A stretch of 64,000 nucleotides of DNA from VRUE01 sp963788975 (lineage in GTDB: Bacteria > Actinomycetota > Thermoleophilia > Solirubrobacterales > 70-9): positions 1,364,001 through 1,428,000 of the forward strand of contig CAWBIJ010000004.1 in the NCBI GenBank assembly GCA_963788975.1. Direction: 5' to 3'. Below are positions 48,300 through 57,016 of this stretch, piece after piece. A program made the translations under genes and the position numbers. The stretch's first letter is position 1; the number at the start of each line of letters is the position of its first letter. The notes below the pieces were generated by a model. That model searched no databases. It saw only the letters and a list, made by a program, of their open reading frames with translations, and was not told the DNA's origin.

Positions 48300-49022
48300 A
48301 TGAGCAGCGATTCCCTGGACGGCCGCGTGGTCGCAATCGCTGGCGTCGCCGGCGGCCTCGGGCCGGTCGTCGCTGAGCGGCTGGGGGAGGCCGGCGCCAC
48401 TGTGGCTGGCACCGACGTGTCTCAGGAGCGGATCGATGAGGTCGGGGCGAAGCTTGGCCTGCCGGCGGAGCGCTGGGATGGGCGCGCCGTTGACCTGCTC
48501 GACGAGGAGGCGACGCGGGACTGGTGCGCGGCGTTGCTCGAGCGCTTCGGCCGGGTCGACGCGTTGCTGCACCTGGTCGGAGGCTGGCGCGGTGGGCAGC
48601 CGCTGCACGAGGAGCCGCTCTCGGACTGGGAGCTGCTGCACGACCTCCTGATCCGCACCGTGCAGCACACCACGCGCGCCTTCCACGACGTACTGCTCGC
48701 TGGCGAGCGCGGTCGCTTCGTCATCGTCTCCGCCAAGCAGGCGCAGAGCCCCTCCAACTCAAATGCCGCCTACGCCGCCGCCAAGGCCGCCGCGGAGGCC
48801 TGGACCCTGGCCCTCGCCGACGGTTTCGAAGGCACGGTCGCGACGGCCAACATCATCGTCGTCGACGCGATCCTCACCCCGCAGATGCGCGAGGAGAACC
48901 CGGACGAGGAGTTCCCCACCTTCACCCCAGCCGAGCACATCGCCGAGTCGGTCGCCTACCTCTGCTCGGACGCCGCCGGGAAGATGAATGGCCAGCGTCT
49001 CACCCTCGCGCCGCACGGCTGA
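48300..49022 (+). CDS. Short-chain dehydrogenase/reductase
   Basis: The 240-aa classical SDR-like protein has the Rossmann region VVAIAGVAGGLGPVVAERLG and the catalytic Ser in FVIVSAKQAQSP. The YAAAKAAAEAW region supplies the Tyr-x3-Lys motif. The glycine motif is variant (GVAGGLG). A TTG lies directly before the ATG at 48300. Substrate unknown. It is followed 28 bp later by the MerR gene. Confidence 0.88.
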   Translation: MSSDSLDGRVVAIAGVAGGLGPVVAERLGEAGATVAGTDVSQERIDEVGAKLGLPAERWDGRAVDLLDEEATRDWCAALLERFGRVDALLHLVGGWRGGQPLHEEPLSDWELLHDLLIRTVQHTTRAFHDVLLAGERGRFVIVSAKQAQSPSNSNAAYAAAKAAAEAWTLALADGFEGTVATANIIVVDAILTPQMREENPDEEFPTFTPAEHIAESVAYLCSDAAGKMNGQRLTLAPHG

Positions 49023-49050
49023 GACGACATTTCCCGCTTACGATGCGGGG

Positions 49051-49830
49051 ATGAGCAAAGCTTCCAAAGGCGAGATGACGATCCGCGAGCTGGCGGAGCG
49101 GACCGGGATGACGGTGCGCAACATCCGTGCCCATCAGACCCGCGGCCTGTTGCCGCCGCCCGTGGTCCGGGGTCGCACCGGCTACTACAACGAGGAGCAC
49201 GCGGCGCGGATCGCCCTGACCCGGGAAATGCAGGCCGACGGCCTCAACCTGGAGGCGATCCGGCGCGTGCTGGAAAGCGGCGACGGCGGCTCTGCGACCG
49301 AGATCTTCGACTTCACCCGCGCCCTGCGAGCTCCCTTCGAGGACGAGGCGCCGGAGATCGTCGAGGCCGACGAGCTGGCCAACGTGTGGGGGGCGGGGGG
49401 CACGCCCGATCCTGATCTGATGCGCCGCGCCGAAAAGCTGGGCATCCTGCGCGCGCTCCCAGATGGCCGGGTCGAGGTGATCAGCCCGCGGCTGCAGCGC
49501 GCCGCCACGGCGCTGGCCGAGCTCGGCGTCGGCCCCGAGGGCGCGCTGGCCACCGCCGAAAGGTTGCGCCGCCATGCCGACGGCGTGGCTCGCGCCTTCG
49601 TCGAGCTCTTCGTCAAAGAGGTGTGGGAGCCGTTCGACCGGGCTGGCCGGCCCGAAGGGGAGTGGTCCAAAGTGCGCGAGTCGCTCGACCGCATGCGCCC
49701 CCTCGCCTCCGATGCCCTCCTTGCCGTCTTCCAGATCGCGATGGGCGAGGCGGTCGAGAAGGCCAGCGAGCGCACCCTGCGAGTTGCCGCCCGCAAGAAG
49801 CCGGCGAAGCGCCGCTCGAAGCGGAAATAG
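49051..49830 (+). CDS. MerR-family transcriptional regulator
   Basis: The 259-aa protein has a MerR DNA-binding domain (MTIRELAERTGMTVRNIRAH, TGYYNEEHAARIALTREMQA). A C-terminal domain of about 170 residues lacks obvious metal cysteines, so it probably senses an organic molecule. It ends in a Lys/Arg tail. ATG 49051 is used. It may be expressed with the SDR upstream. Confidence 0.88.
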   Translation: MSKASKGEMTIRELAERTGMTVRNIRAHQTRGLLPPPVVRGRTGYYNEEHAARIALTREMQADGLNLEAIRRVLESGDGGSATEIFDFTRALRAPFEDEAPEIVEADELANVWGAGGTPDPDLMRRAEKLGILRALPDGRVEVISPRLQRAATALAELGVGPEGALATAERLRRHADGVARAFVELFVKEVWEPFDRAGRPEGEWSKVRESLDRMRPLASDALLAVFQIAMGEAVEKASERTLRVAARKKPAKRRSKRK

Positions 49831-49841
49831 ACTCTGCGGCC

Positions 49842-50393
49842 ATGGAGATGGGGGATCGGCCTTGGCTGCTGCGGGGGATGGTCGTCGGCCTGGCCCTGGT
49901 CGTCGGCGTCGTCGCCTGGCTGGCGACGCGGGACGATGACGAAACCGGGGTGTCCGCCTCGGAAGCGGCTGAAGTGCGGATCGTCGACGAAGGCGAGCTG
50001 GCCGGCATCGCGGCCGACGCCGGCCAGGCCGTCTACTGGGCCGGACCGACGGAGGGCGCCGAGCTCGAGGTGACGGAGCTGGCCGAACAGGGCGGCATCC
50101 AGGTGCGTTACCTGGAAGAGGGAGCGGAGGCAGGATCCGGCGGCGCCGAAGCGCTGACCGTGGGGAGCTACCCGCTCCCCGACCCGGAGGGTGCGATCGA
50201 CGGGCTCGCCTCGCAGTCTGGCGCGATCGTGCGCACCGCCGATGACGGTCGCACCGTCGTGACCAACCCTGAACGGCCCACCAGCGTCTACTTCGCCAGC
50301 CCCGACAACAGCGTCCAGGTAGAGGTTTACGACCCCTCTCCGGCCCGCGCCCTGCGCCTCGCCCTCTCGCCGCGGGTGCGCCCGGCCGAGTGA
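49842..50393 (+). CDS. Membrane-anchored protein of unknown function
   Basis: The 183-aa protein has one N-terminal transmembrane segment (about 8-28) and an acidic extracytoplasmic domain with no cysteine. The YWAGPTEGAELEVTEL and PTSVYFASPDNSVQVEVYDP segments suggest a beta-rich fold. I do not recognise a family. It precedes the large membrane protein at 50418 by 24 bp, so the two are probably in one operon. Confidence 0.72.
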   Translation: MEMGDRPWLLRGMVVGLALVVGVVAWLATRDDDETGVSASEAAEVRIVDEGELAGIAADAGQAVYWAGPTEGAELEVTELAEQGGIQVRYLEEGAEAGSGGAEALTVGSYPLPDPEGAIDGLASQSGAIVRTADDGRTVVTNPERPTSVYFASPDNSVQVEVYDPSPARALRLALSPRVRPAE

Positions 50394-50417
50394 CGCCGGC
50401 ACGGTGGTGAGCCGAGC

Positions 50418-52730
50418 GTGAGCCTGTTCGCTGCCTGGGTCCTGTTTCCGCTGGTTCTCGCTGCGCTCTGTGCCGGACTCGGCCTGCTCGTCGATCTGAT
50501 TTGCGGCCGGCGGCTGCCCGGAGTGCTCGTCCTGCCGGTCGGCCTTGCGGCAATCGTCGTCGTCGGCGGCTTCACCACGATCGCTGACGCAACCGCGCAG
50601 CTGACCGCGCCGCTCCTGCTCGCCCTGGCCGTGCTCGGCGCCGGGCTCTCGCTGCCGTGGCGCTACGGCCGCCCCGACCCCTTGGCGGCGGTCGCCGCAG
50701 TCGGCGTCTTCCTCGTCTTCGGCGCGCCGGTGATCCTCTCCGGCGACCCCACCTTCGCCGGCTTCATCAAGCTCGACGACACGGCGACCTGGCTGGCGCT
50801 GACCGACCAGACGATGGCCCACGGCCACGACCTCGGCAGCGTCGAACCCTCCACGTACAGGGCGACGCTCGACTTCAACCTCGCCGATGGCTACCCGGTC
50901 GGCGCTTTCATTCCCTTTGGCGCCGCTCAGGAGTTCGTCGGCGGCGACCTGGCCTGGGTCTTCCAGCCCTACCTCGCCTTTCTCGCGGCGATGCTCTCGC
51001 TCTGCCTCTTCTCGCTGCTGGGCGGAGTGCTGGGGGACCGGCGGCTGCGAGCGCTCGTCGCCCTCGTCGCGGCGCAGCCGGCGCTCCTCGTGGGCTACGC
51101 GCTCTGGGGCGGGATCAAGGAGGTGGCGGTTGCCTTCCTGATCGCCCTCGCCGCGGCCCTGGCGCCTGCCGTGCTGAACGATCGCGTCCGCCCGCGCGAG
51201 CTGGCCCCCTTGGTGGTCGCCGCCGGCGCCCTCGTCGGCGTCGCCAGCGTCGGCGGCCTGATCTGGCTCGGGCCGATGCTGGCGGCGCTCGCCGCGCTCG
51301 TCTGGGCCCGGTTCGGCCTCCCTGTCGCAATCAGCAGAGCCGCCCCCTTCGTCGCCGGCGTCGCCGTCCTCGCCATCCCCGTGATCGTCACCGGCGGCCT
51401 GCTGCCGCCGACCTCGACCCCGCTCACCAACCAGGACGATGCCGCCAATCTCGGCGACGCGCTCAACCCGTTCCAGGTTCTCGGCCTCTGGCCGGCGGGC
51501 GACTTTCGCGTCGTTCCCGACGCAAGCGTCGTCACCGCGATCCTGGCCGCCCTCGCCGTTCTTGCCGCTGCGGTCGGGGTCTGGGCGCTCTGGCGGCGCC
51601 GCCAGAGCGCGCCGCTGCTCTACGCGGCGGCTCTCGTCTCCGGCGCAGCGATCGTCTTCGCCGGCTCGCCCTGGGTCGACGGCAAGGCCCTGGCCACGGC
51701 CGCCCCGGTGGCATTGACACTGGCCCTGGTCGGCGCCGCCGCCTTCCTCCGCGCCGACCGTCCCACCGGCGTCGCCCTGCTCGTTCTGCTGGTCGGCGGG
51801 GTGCTGTGGTCGAATGCGCTCGCCTACGGCGGCGCCAGCCTCGCCCCCTACGACCAGCTGTCCGAGCTGGAGGAGATCGGCGAGCGCTTTGCCGGCGAGG
51901 GCCCGGCGCTGATGACCGAGTACAACCCTTACGGGGCTCGCCACTTTCTGCGCCAGCTCGACGCCGAGGGCGCCTCGGAGCTGCGCGTGCGCGAAGTGGC
52001 CTTGGCCGGCGGCGGCACAGCCGCAAAGGGGGAAGCGCCCGACGTCGACGAGATCGCCCGCGACTCCCTGTTCGAATACCGCACCCTGGTCCTGCGCCGC
52101 TCGCCCGTGCGCAGCCGGCCGCCCTCGCCCTACCGCCTGGTCTGGGCGGGGGAGCACTACGAGGTCTGGCAGCGCCCGATCCTGCCCACCGGGCTGCCGC
52201 CGGAGCACCTGGCCCTGGGTGATCAGGACGATCCTGCGGCCGTCCCCGACTGCTCCGAAGTGGGTGGCCTCGGCCTGCTTGCGCTGAACAACGGGGCGAG
52301 CGGGGTGCGGATGCTCGGCGCCCGTCACGCGCCGGTGCTCGATGCGAGTAGCGGCACGTTGCGGACTCCCCGTGCCGGCATCTACGAGGCCTGGCTCGAA
52401 GGATCCGTGCCGGGCGAGGTCGAGCTGCTGGTCGACGGTGAGCACTTCGGGGCCGCCCGCCATGTGCTCAACAACGAAGGCAGCTTCATCGCCCTCGGAG
52501 AGGGAAGTCTCGAGGCTGGGTCGCACGAGGTCGAGCTGCGCTTCGGCGGCGCAGACCTGCATCCCGGCAGCGGCGGCGAGCCCGAAGCCGGGCGGCTGCT
52601 CTTCGTTCCGGTCGCCACCGGCACGACCGCCGCGGCCCGCGCAGGCGAGGTCGTCTCTGTACCGATCGACGATGCCCAGCTACTCTGCGGCAGGCCCTGG
52701 GACTGGATCGACGCGGTTGGAGCCGGTTGA
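50418..52730 (+). CDS. Large polytopic membrane protein, possibly GT-C-like
   Basis: The 770-aa protein has about twelve transmembrane helices in the first 470 residues and a roughly 290-residue extracytoplasmic C-terminal domain. FIKLDDTATWLALTDQTMAH in an early loop has an acidic pair as in GT-C glycosyltransferases, and the layout of helices plus C-terminal domain fits that fold. Activity is not proven by motif. It starts with GTG at 50418. Confidence 0.72.
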   Translation: MSLFAAWVLFPLVLAALCAGLGLLVDLICGRRLPGVLVLPVGLAAIVVVGGFTTIADATAQLTAPLLLALAVLGAGLSLPWRYGRPDPLAAVAAVGVFLVFGAPVILSGDPTFAGFIKLDDTATWLALTDQTMAHGHDLGSVEPSTYRATLDFNLADGYPVGAFIPFGAAQEFVGGDLAWVFQPYLAFLAAMLSLCLFSLLGGVLGDRRLRALVALVAAQPALLVGYALWGGIKEVAVAFLIALAAALAPAVLNDRVRPRELAPLVVAAGALVGVASVGGLIWLGPMLAALAALVWARFGLPVAISRAAPFVAGVAVLAIPVIVTGGLLPPTSTPLTNQDDAANLGDALNPFQVLGLWPAGDFRVVPDASVVTAILAALAVLAAAVGVWALWRRRQSAPLLYAAALVSGAAIVFAGSPWVDGKALATAAPVALTLALVGAAAFLRADRPTGVALLVLLVGGVLWSNALAYGGASLAPYDQLSELEEIGERFAGEGPALMTEYNPYGARHFLRQLDAEGASELRVREVALAGGGTAAKGEAPDVDEIARDSLFEYRTLVLRRSPVRSRPPSPYRLVWAGEHYEVWQRPILPTGLPPEHLALGDQDDPAAVPDCSEVGGLGLLALNNGASGVRMLGARHAPVLDASSGTLRTPRAGIYEAWLEGSVPGEVELLVDGEHFGAARHVLNNEGSFIALGEGSLEAGSHEVELRFGGADLHPGSGGEPEAGRLLFVPVATGTTAAARAGEVVSVPIDDAQLLCGRPWDWIDAVGAG

Positions 52731-52810
52731 CGATCCCACTTGTTTATTCTGCAATACCGCAACGCCGAGCCTAGGGCGGCGTCTGTGTGTTAGGGAAAGG
52801 GAGCAGGGAG

Positions 52811-53305
52811 ATGAAGATGAGGACGACGAAGCCCGCGATCGTTGCCACGGCATTCTGTGCCGCGTTGCTGACGGCGCCTGCCGCCTTCGCGGCCGAAGAA
52901 CCGACTCGCGCCGAATACAAGGCCGACGTCGAGCCGATCTGCAAGGCCAACACGAAAGCCAACGAAAACATCCTCGCTGGCGTTGAAGGCAAGGTCAAAC
53001 AGGGCAAGCTGAAGCAGGCCGGAAGCCAGTTCACCCGCGCCGCGACCGCGCTGAAGGGGACGCTGCGCCAGCTCAAGGCCGTGCCGAAGCCCGTGGCCGA
53101 CGAGGAAAGGCTGACCGAATGGCTGCAGCGTGTGGACAAACAGCGGACCCTGCTCCAGGAAATCGGCCAGGCGCTGATCGCCGAAAAGCGCCGTAAGGCC
53201 GAAACGCTCTCGGTCAAGCTGGTCAGCGGCGCTCGCCTCACCAACGCGCTGGTGGTCAGCTTCGGCTTCAACTACTGCCGCTTCGAGACCTCGGACTTCA
53301 CCTGA
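52811..53305 (+). CDS. Secreted helical protein, hypothetical
   Basis: The 164-aa protein has a Sec signal peptide ending near AFAAEEPTR. The mature part is Lys/Glu/Ala-rich and predicted helical with two cysteines (PICKAN and NYCRFE) that could pair. No family is recognised. ATG 52811 follows a GGGAG site. It lies 1 bp before the next secreted-protein gene, so the two are coexpressed. Confidence 0.75.
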   Translation: MKMRTTKPAIVATAFCAALLTAPAAFAAEEPTRAEYKADVEPICKANTKANENILAGVEGKVKQGKLKQAGSQFTRAATALKGTLRQLKAVPKPVADEERLTEWLQRVDKQRTLLQEIGQALIAEKRRKAETLSVKLVSGARLTNALVVSFGFNYCRFETSDFT

Positions 53306-53306
53306 G

Positions 53307-54083
53307 ATGCGCCGAGTCCTATTCGCAGTAGCCCTGCTCGCCCTCGCGGTTGCGTCGGTTCCGCTTGCCTCAGCCGAGGTGAGCGAGAAACGCGGCGTGC
53401 GCGTCTCGGTCGACGGCTCCCTCGCTCCGAGCAAGCTGCCGCGCGACGGCGCCGCCCCGATCGCGGTCAGCTTCGCCGGCAAAATCAGCTCCACCAACGC
53501 CGGGGGCCCGCCGCAGCTGGAGAAGATCTCGATCGCGATCAACCGCCACGGCAAGCTGGATACACAAGGCCTGCCGCGCTGCCGGATGGGTCACATCGAC
53601 CCTTCGACCACCGATGAAGCGATCGCCGCCTGCCGCTCCTCGCTGATCGGCGAAGGCAGCTTCTCCGCCAACGTGAAACTGCCCGAGCAGTCGCCGTTCC
53701 CCTCGGAGGGCGACGTGCTCGCCTTCAACGGCCGCTTCCAGGGCCGCCCCGCGGTCTTTGCCCACATCTTCGGCACCAAGCCGGTGCCGACCTCGATCGT
53801 CCTGCCGTTCGTGATCACCAACACCGGCGGGACCTACGGCACGGTGCTCACCGCCTCCCTGCCGCGGGTCACCGGCGACTGGGGCTACGTCACCGGAATC
53901 AGCATGACCCTGAAGCGCAAGTTCACCTACAGGGGAGAGAGCCGCAGCTATATGAGCGCCGGCTGCCCAGCCCCGGACGGGTTCCGTCAGACCCCCTTCC
54001 CCCTGGCACGCACCAGCTTCTCCTTCGAAGGCGGTCTGACCCTGACCTCGACCCTGACCCGCATCTGCCGGGTAAAGGGTTGA
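53307..54083 (+). CDS. Secreted beta-rich protein, hypothetical
   Basis: The 258-aa protein has a signal peptide (MRRVLFAVALLALAVASVPL) and a beta-strand-rich mature part with four cysteines (PRCRMG, IAACRSS, SAGCPAP, RICRVK) likely forming disulfides. A repeat-like GTKPVPTSIVLPFVITNTGG segment is notable. No family recognised. It ends with a 4-bp overlap into the next lipoprotein gene. Confidence 0.75.
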   Translation: MRRVLFAVALLALAVASVPLASAEVSEKRGVRVSVDGSLAPSKLPRDGAAPIAVSFAGKISSTNAGGPPQLEKISIAINRHGKLDTQGLPRCRMGHIDPSTTDEAIAACRSSLIGEGSFSANVKLPEQSPFPSEGDVLAFNGRFQGRPAVFAHIFGTKPVPTSIVLPFVITNTGGTYGTVLTASLPRVTGDWGYVTGISMTLKRKFTYRGESRSYMSAGCPAPDGFRQTPFPLARTSFSFEGGLTLTSTLTRICRVKG

Positions 54084-54844
54084 GGGCGCCGACCCTGAGA
54101 GCCCCCCGCCCGAACAGGGCGCTCGCCGCCGCCCTAGCGGCGGCGCTCGCGCTGGCGGTTGGCGGTTGCGGCGACGGGGACGATGAGACGAGCTCGGTCA
54201 CGACGTCGGAGCAGGCCCCGCCGCAGGCCACCGCGCCCGACGATTCGGGGCTCGCCGGCGGAGCGGGGAACGGCGGCGATGAGGACGGCGACGGCGACCG
54301 GGACTCGTCCGCACCCGCGGACGGGCAGGGCTCATCGGCCGGAGGCCAGAGCGATTCGTCGCCCCCGCCCGTGAGCGGCGCGCCGGTCGAGGGCTCGAAG
54401 GAGGCCGCGCCCGGCGTACCAACCAGCAAGCACGGCGACGACAGCATCCAGACCTACGGAGTCGAGGCGGGCAGTGACGAGCGCGCCGAAGCCACCGCGG
54501 TGGTGCAGGAATTCCTCGACGCGCGCGCCGCCCGCAACTGGGAGCAGGCCTGTTCCCTGCTCGCCGCCAAACCGCTGACGGAGTACGAAAACCTGCTCAA
54601 AGACAGCACCAAGAAAGGCATCCCGGCCTGCGCGGAAGCGATGCGCGTCTTCGCCACGGGGGTCCCCGACAGCGCCTTTGCCGAGGAGGCCGAAATCTCT
54701 GAAGTGCTCAGCCTGCGCACCGACGACGAATACGCCTTCCTGATCTACACCCGCCCTGACGGCAAGGTCTACGCGACTGCGATTTCCCGCGAAGGCGGCA
54801 GCTGGAAGATCATCTCGGTCGGCCCGACGGAAATCGTCGCCTGA
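54080..54844 (+). CDS. Lipoprotein with disordered linker and NTF2-like-sized domain
   Basis: The 254-aa protein has a lipobox ending in GGC (C30), a long Gly/Asp/Ser/Pro linker (about 31-125), and a C-terminal folded domain of about 110 residues (EATAVVQEFLDARAARNWEQ, DDEYAFLIYTRPDGKVYATA, GGSWKIISVG) that looks like the NTF2-like or SnoaL-type extracellular fold. The TTG at 54080 overlaps the previous stop. Confidence 0.75.
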   Translation: MRAPTLRAPRPNRALAAALAAALALAVGGCGDGDDETSSVTTSEQAPPQATAPDDSGLAGGAGNGGDEDGDGDRDSSAPADGQGSSAGGQSDSSPPPVSGAPVEGSKEAAPGVPTSKHGDDSIQTYGVEAGSDERAEATAVVQEFLDARAARNWEQACSLLAAKPLTEYENLLKDSTKKGIPACAEAMRVFATGVPDSAFAEEAEISEVLSLRTDDEYAFLIYTRPDGKVYATAISREGGSWKIISVGPTEIVA

Positions 54845-54879
54845 GGCGGTAGCCGGAACCGGCCGGTTCCGGGGTCGCG

Positions 54880-55101
54880 TCAAGCGCGCGCTTGGGCCGA
54901 CTCGATGACGCGCAACTTCGAGGGCGGCACAATCACAATTCGATCGAGGATCGGCTCGGGTGGCAGCGTCGTCACCTCGACTACGACATTGTCATCATCG
55001 AGCAGATCGGTGACCCCGCCTCGTGCGCCCGCAGGCGCAGCGTCAACCGCTGTGGTCAGCTCGACCAGGTCGCCGACCGCAATGTCAGCTGCGGCTCTCA
55101 C
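54880..55101 (-). CDS. Small DUF4926-like protein
   Basis: The 73-aa protein has a beta-barrel pattern (IAVGDLVELTTAVDAAPAGA, then NVVVEVTTLPPE and IVIVPPSKLRVIE) resembling DUF4926. The GTG start overlaps the end of a broken DUF6883-like gene, which fits the usual pairing of the two families. Codon use is less GC-rich than in neighbours. The family assignment is from pattern, not search. Confidence 0.6.
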   Translation of the reverse strand: MRAAADIAVGDLVELTTAVDAAPAGARGGVTDLLDDDNVVVEVTTLPPEPILDRIVIVPPSKLRVIESAQARA

Positions 55102-55457
55102 GACTCTCGATTGTAGGGCTTGGGGTAGGCAGTCACGAGAAGTGGAGAGGCTCCCTCATGTGCGTAGTGCCAGGCAGAGAGGACTGGAGCGACTCGGGGA
55201 CCCATCCTCAGCTCGAGGAGGACTCCGCATGCAACGCCGTGTCGCCCTTCACGTATCGCGATGACTGGAGATGTCAAGAACGGCTTTGGCGATTAGACGC
55301 CATATGAGATCGGTGTCCTCTGCACCCACATGGAAAACTTGCCTCCACTCACGGCCGTGCCCGTGCTTAGCAAGCACCCAGCCCTTAGCTTGAGGCTGGC
55401 GCACCATGCTTTGTCGGCGTGGGGCAGGGGCGTTCCAAATTGCGGTGGCCATGTCAT
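55098..55457 (-). pseudogene. DUF6883-like gene broken by two frameshifts
   Basis: Three consecutive minus-strand segments together resemble one DUF6883-like protein. The N-terminal LPHADKAW is in one frame. The middle KGWVLAKHGHGREWRQVF and VGAEDTDLIWRLIAKAVLD are in another frame, which ends in a stop at 55249. The C-terminal IREGRHGVACGVLLELRMGP and VLSAWHYAHEGASPLLVTAY return to the first frame. Breaks lie near 55410 and 55262. The stop at 55098-55100 overlaps the DUF4926-like start. Sequencing error or decay are both possible. DNA is AT-richer. Confidence 0.6.
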
Positions 55458-55555
55458 CGCTCCGACGCTATGAACCCAAAGCGCACACGTGTGCAACCAG
55501 GGTCAATTCATTGGATCGTCAGCTAGAAATTTCCGCCACGCGTTGAGCGTGGGCG

Positions 55556-56242
55556 TCAGGCGACGCAGCGGGGCCCGGCGAGCAGCTCAGTCAGCTCGGG
55601 GCCTAGGCTGGTGAGGTCGTCCCCGGCGGTGACCTGGACGGAGACGAAGGAGAGCGCGGCGTCGATTAGGCGCTCCTCGAGGCCGACGGGGCGGATCGTG
55701 TCGTCGGCTGGGTCGCGCGCCTGGCGCAGCAACGTGGCGAGGCGCTCGACCAGGTCGCGGCGGGCGGCGGCCAGGGCCGGCGCCTCGAGCGGCGGCTGTC
55801 CTCCCAGGAGTTGGGCCAGGGCCGGTTCGGCGGCGAGGAACGCGAGGGCGGCGTCGATGCCGGTGGCGAGGCGTTCGGAGGGATCCCCGTCCTCGGCATC
55901 TTCCGTTTCCCTCTCACTGCAGCTCGCCTCGATCTCTGCGCAGAGCTGCAGTCCGGCGTCCTCGTAAGCGGCGAGCAGGCACTCCCAGAGGTTGCCGAAG
56001 TGCTTGTAGAAGGTGCTGCTGGAGACGCCGGCCCGTTCGCTGACGTGTTCGGCGGTGACGCGCGCGTAGCCGTGCTCGGCCAGGGCGCCGCTCATCGCCG
56101 CGACCAGACGCCGGCGCTGGTGCGCGTCGACGAGGTCGGCCGGGATCCCGTGGCGTCCGCGCGGCAGCGGCGCGGTCGGCGCCAGCTCTGCTTCGAAGAG
56201 GTCGCCGCGGGGCTCGGGCTCGACCAGGCGCAGGTGGGTCAT
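55556..56242 (-). CDS. TetR-family regulator 1
   Basis: The 228-aa protein has an N-terminal arm with GRHGIPADLVDAHQRRRLV and a TetR helix-turn-helix (AEHVSERAGVSSSTFYKHFG). The C-terminal ligand domain is divergent, with no recognisable ligand. It overlaps TetR 2 by 4 bp. Its N-terminal arm matches TetR 4 (GRHGLPRDFV), implying a common ancestor. Confidence 0.88.
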   Translation of the reverse strand: MTHLRLVEPEPRGDLFEAELAPTAPLPRGRHGIPADLVDAHQRRRLVAAMSGALAEHGYARVTAEHVSERAGVSSSTFYKHFGNLWECLLAAYEDAGLQLCAEIEASCSERETEDAEDGDPSERLATGIDAALAFLAAEPALAQLLGGQPPLEAPALAAARRDLVERLATLLRQARDPADDTIRPVGLEERLIDAALSFVSVQVTAGDDLTSLGPELTELLAGPRCVA

Positions 56243-56949
56243 CCCGTCTCGCCCTCCCGGTCGGCGCGCCGCTGCTCGACCAGTTCCTGCGCAGCCTCGT
56301 GCTCCTCCTCGGCCGCTTCCCTGCCGAGGTATGAGCCGACCGCGAAGTGCATCAGCTCCGGCAGGCTGTCCCAGACGCGCTCCGGGTTGCCGGCGGCCAG
56401 CGCGTCGCAGACGCAGGCCTCGACGCCGCCGACGACGAACATGCCGGTCGCCTCGGGTGGCTCCTCGCCCGGGTCGATCTGGCCGCGCACGCCGTCGATC
56501 GCCGCCGCCAGCCGCTCCAGCGCCTCTTCGCGCTTGGCCAGCACCGGGCCGCCAGCCACCTGGACCTCGACCAGCAGCGCCCGCGCGATCTCCGGTCGTT
56601 CCTCGACGAACTCGAAGAGGCCGGTCAGCGCCGCCCTCACCCCCGGTCGCCAGCCGCCCGCTGTCGCCGCTGCGCCAAGCACACCGATCCCGAGCCGCTC
56701 GATCCAGACCGCGTAGGCCTGCTCGAAACAGTCCTCCTTGCTGCCGAACTGCTCGTAGAACTGGGCCCGGTGGCCGCCGCTGCGCTCGAGGATTGCCCGC
56801 ACCGAGGTAGCGCGGTAGCCGAGGCTGCCAACCGCGGACAGCGCCCCCTCCATCGTCGCCTCGCGCAGCGCCTCACTGGCGTCGGCGGCGGTCGGATCGG
56901 CCGCGACGGGGAGGAGCTCGGGGGCTGTCGCACAGGCCTCTTGTCTCAC
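56239..56949 (-). CDS. TetR-family regulator 2
   Basis: The 236-aa protein has a TetR-type domain (SVRAILERSGGHRAQFYEQF) with GSKEDCFEQAYAVWIERL, then a ligand domain with MFVVGGVEACVCDALAAG. It starts with GTG at 56949. It is the first gene of a two-gene TetR operon, divergent from TetR 3. Confidence 0.87.
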   Translation of the reverse strand: MRQEACATAPELLPVAADPTAADASEALREATMEGALSAVGSLGYRATSVRAILERSGGHRAQFYEQFGSKEDCFEQAYAVWIERLGIGVLGAAATAGGWRPGVRAALTGLFEFVEERPEIARALLVEVQVAGGPVLAKREEALERLAAAIDGVRGQIDPGEEPPEATGMFVVGGVEACVCDALAAGNPERVWDSLPELMHFAVGSYLGREAAEEEHEAAQELVEQRRADREGETG

Positions 56950-57016
56950 GTTCGTATAAAAACTACTCCTTTTTCTCCAAATATGAAATCTTTTTAGAAA
57001 GAGCTATTCTCGGCTC
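56950..57016. promoter_or_regulatory. AT-rich divergent promoter region between TetR operons
   Basis: This 67-bp gap is strikingly AT-rich compared with the flanks. It holds AAAAACTACTCCTTTTTCTC on the plus strand and TATTC 11 bases before TetR 3. The minus strand carries TTTTTATAC close to the TetR 2 start. It should drive both operons and probably hosts their operators; no clear palindrome was found. Confidence 0.5.

Noticed and set aside
49185..52562. 1125-aa open frame on the minus strand
   Set aside because: It is antisense to the MerR gene and the large membrane protein; low-complexity Arg/Gly/Asp composition and no recognisable domain.
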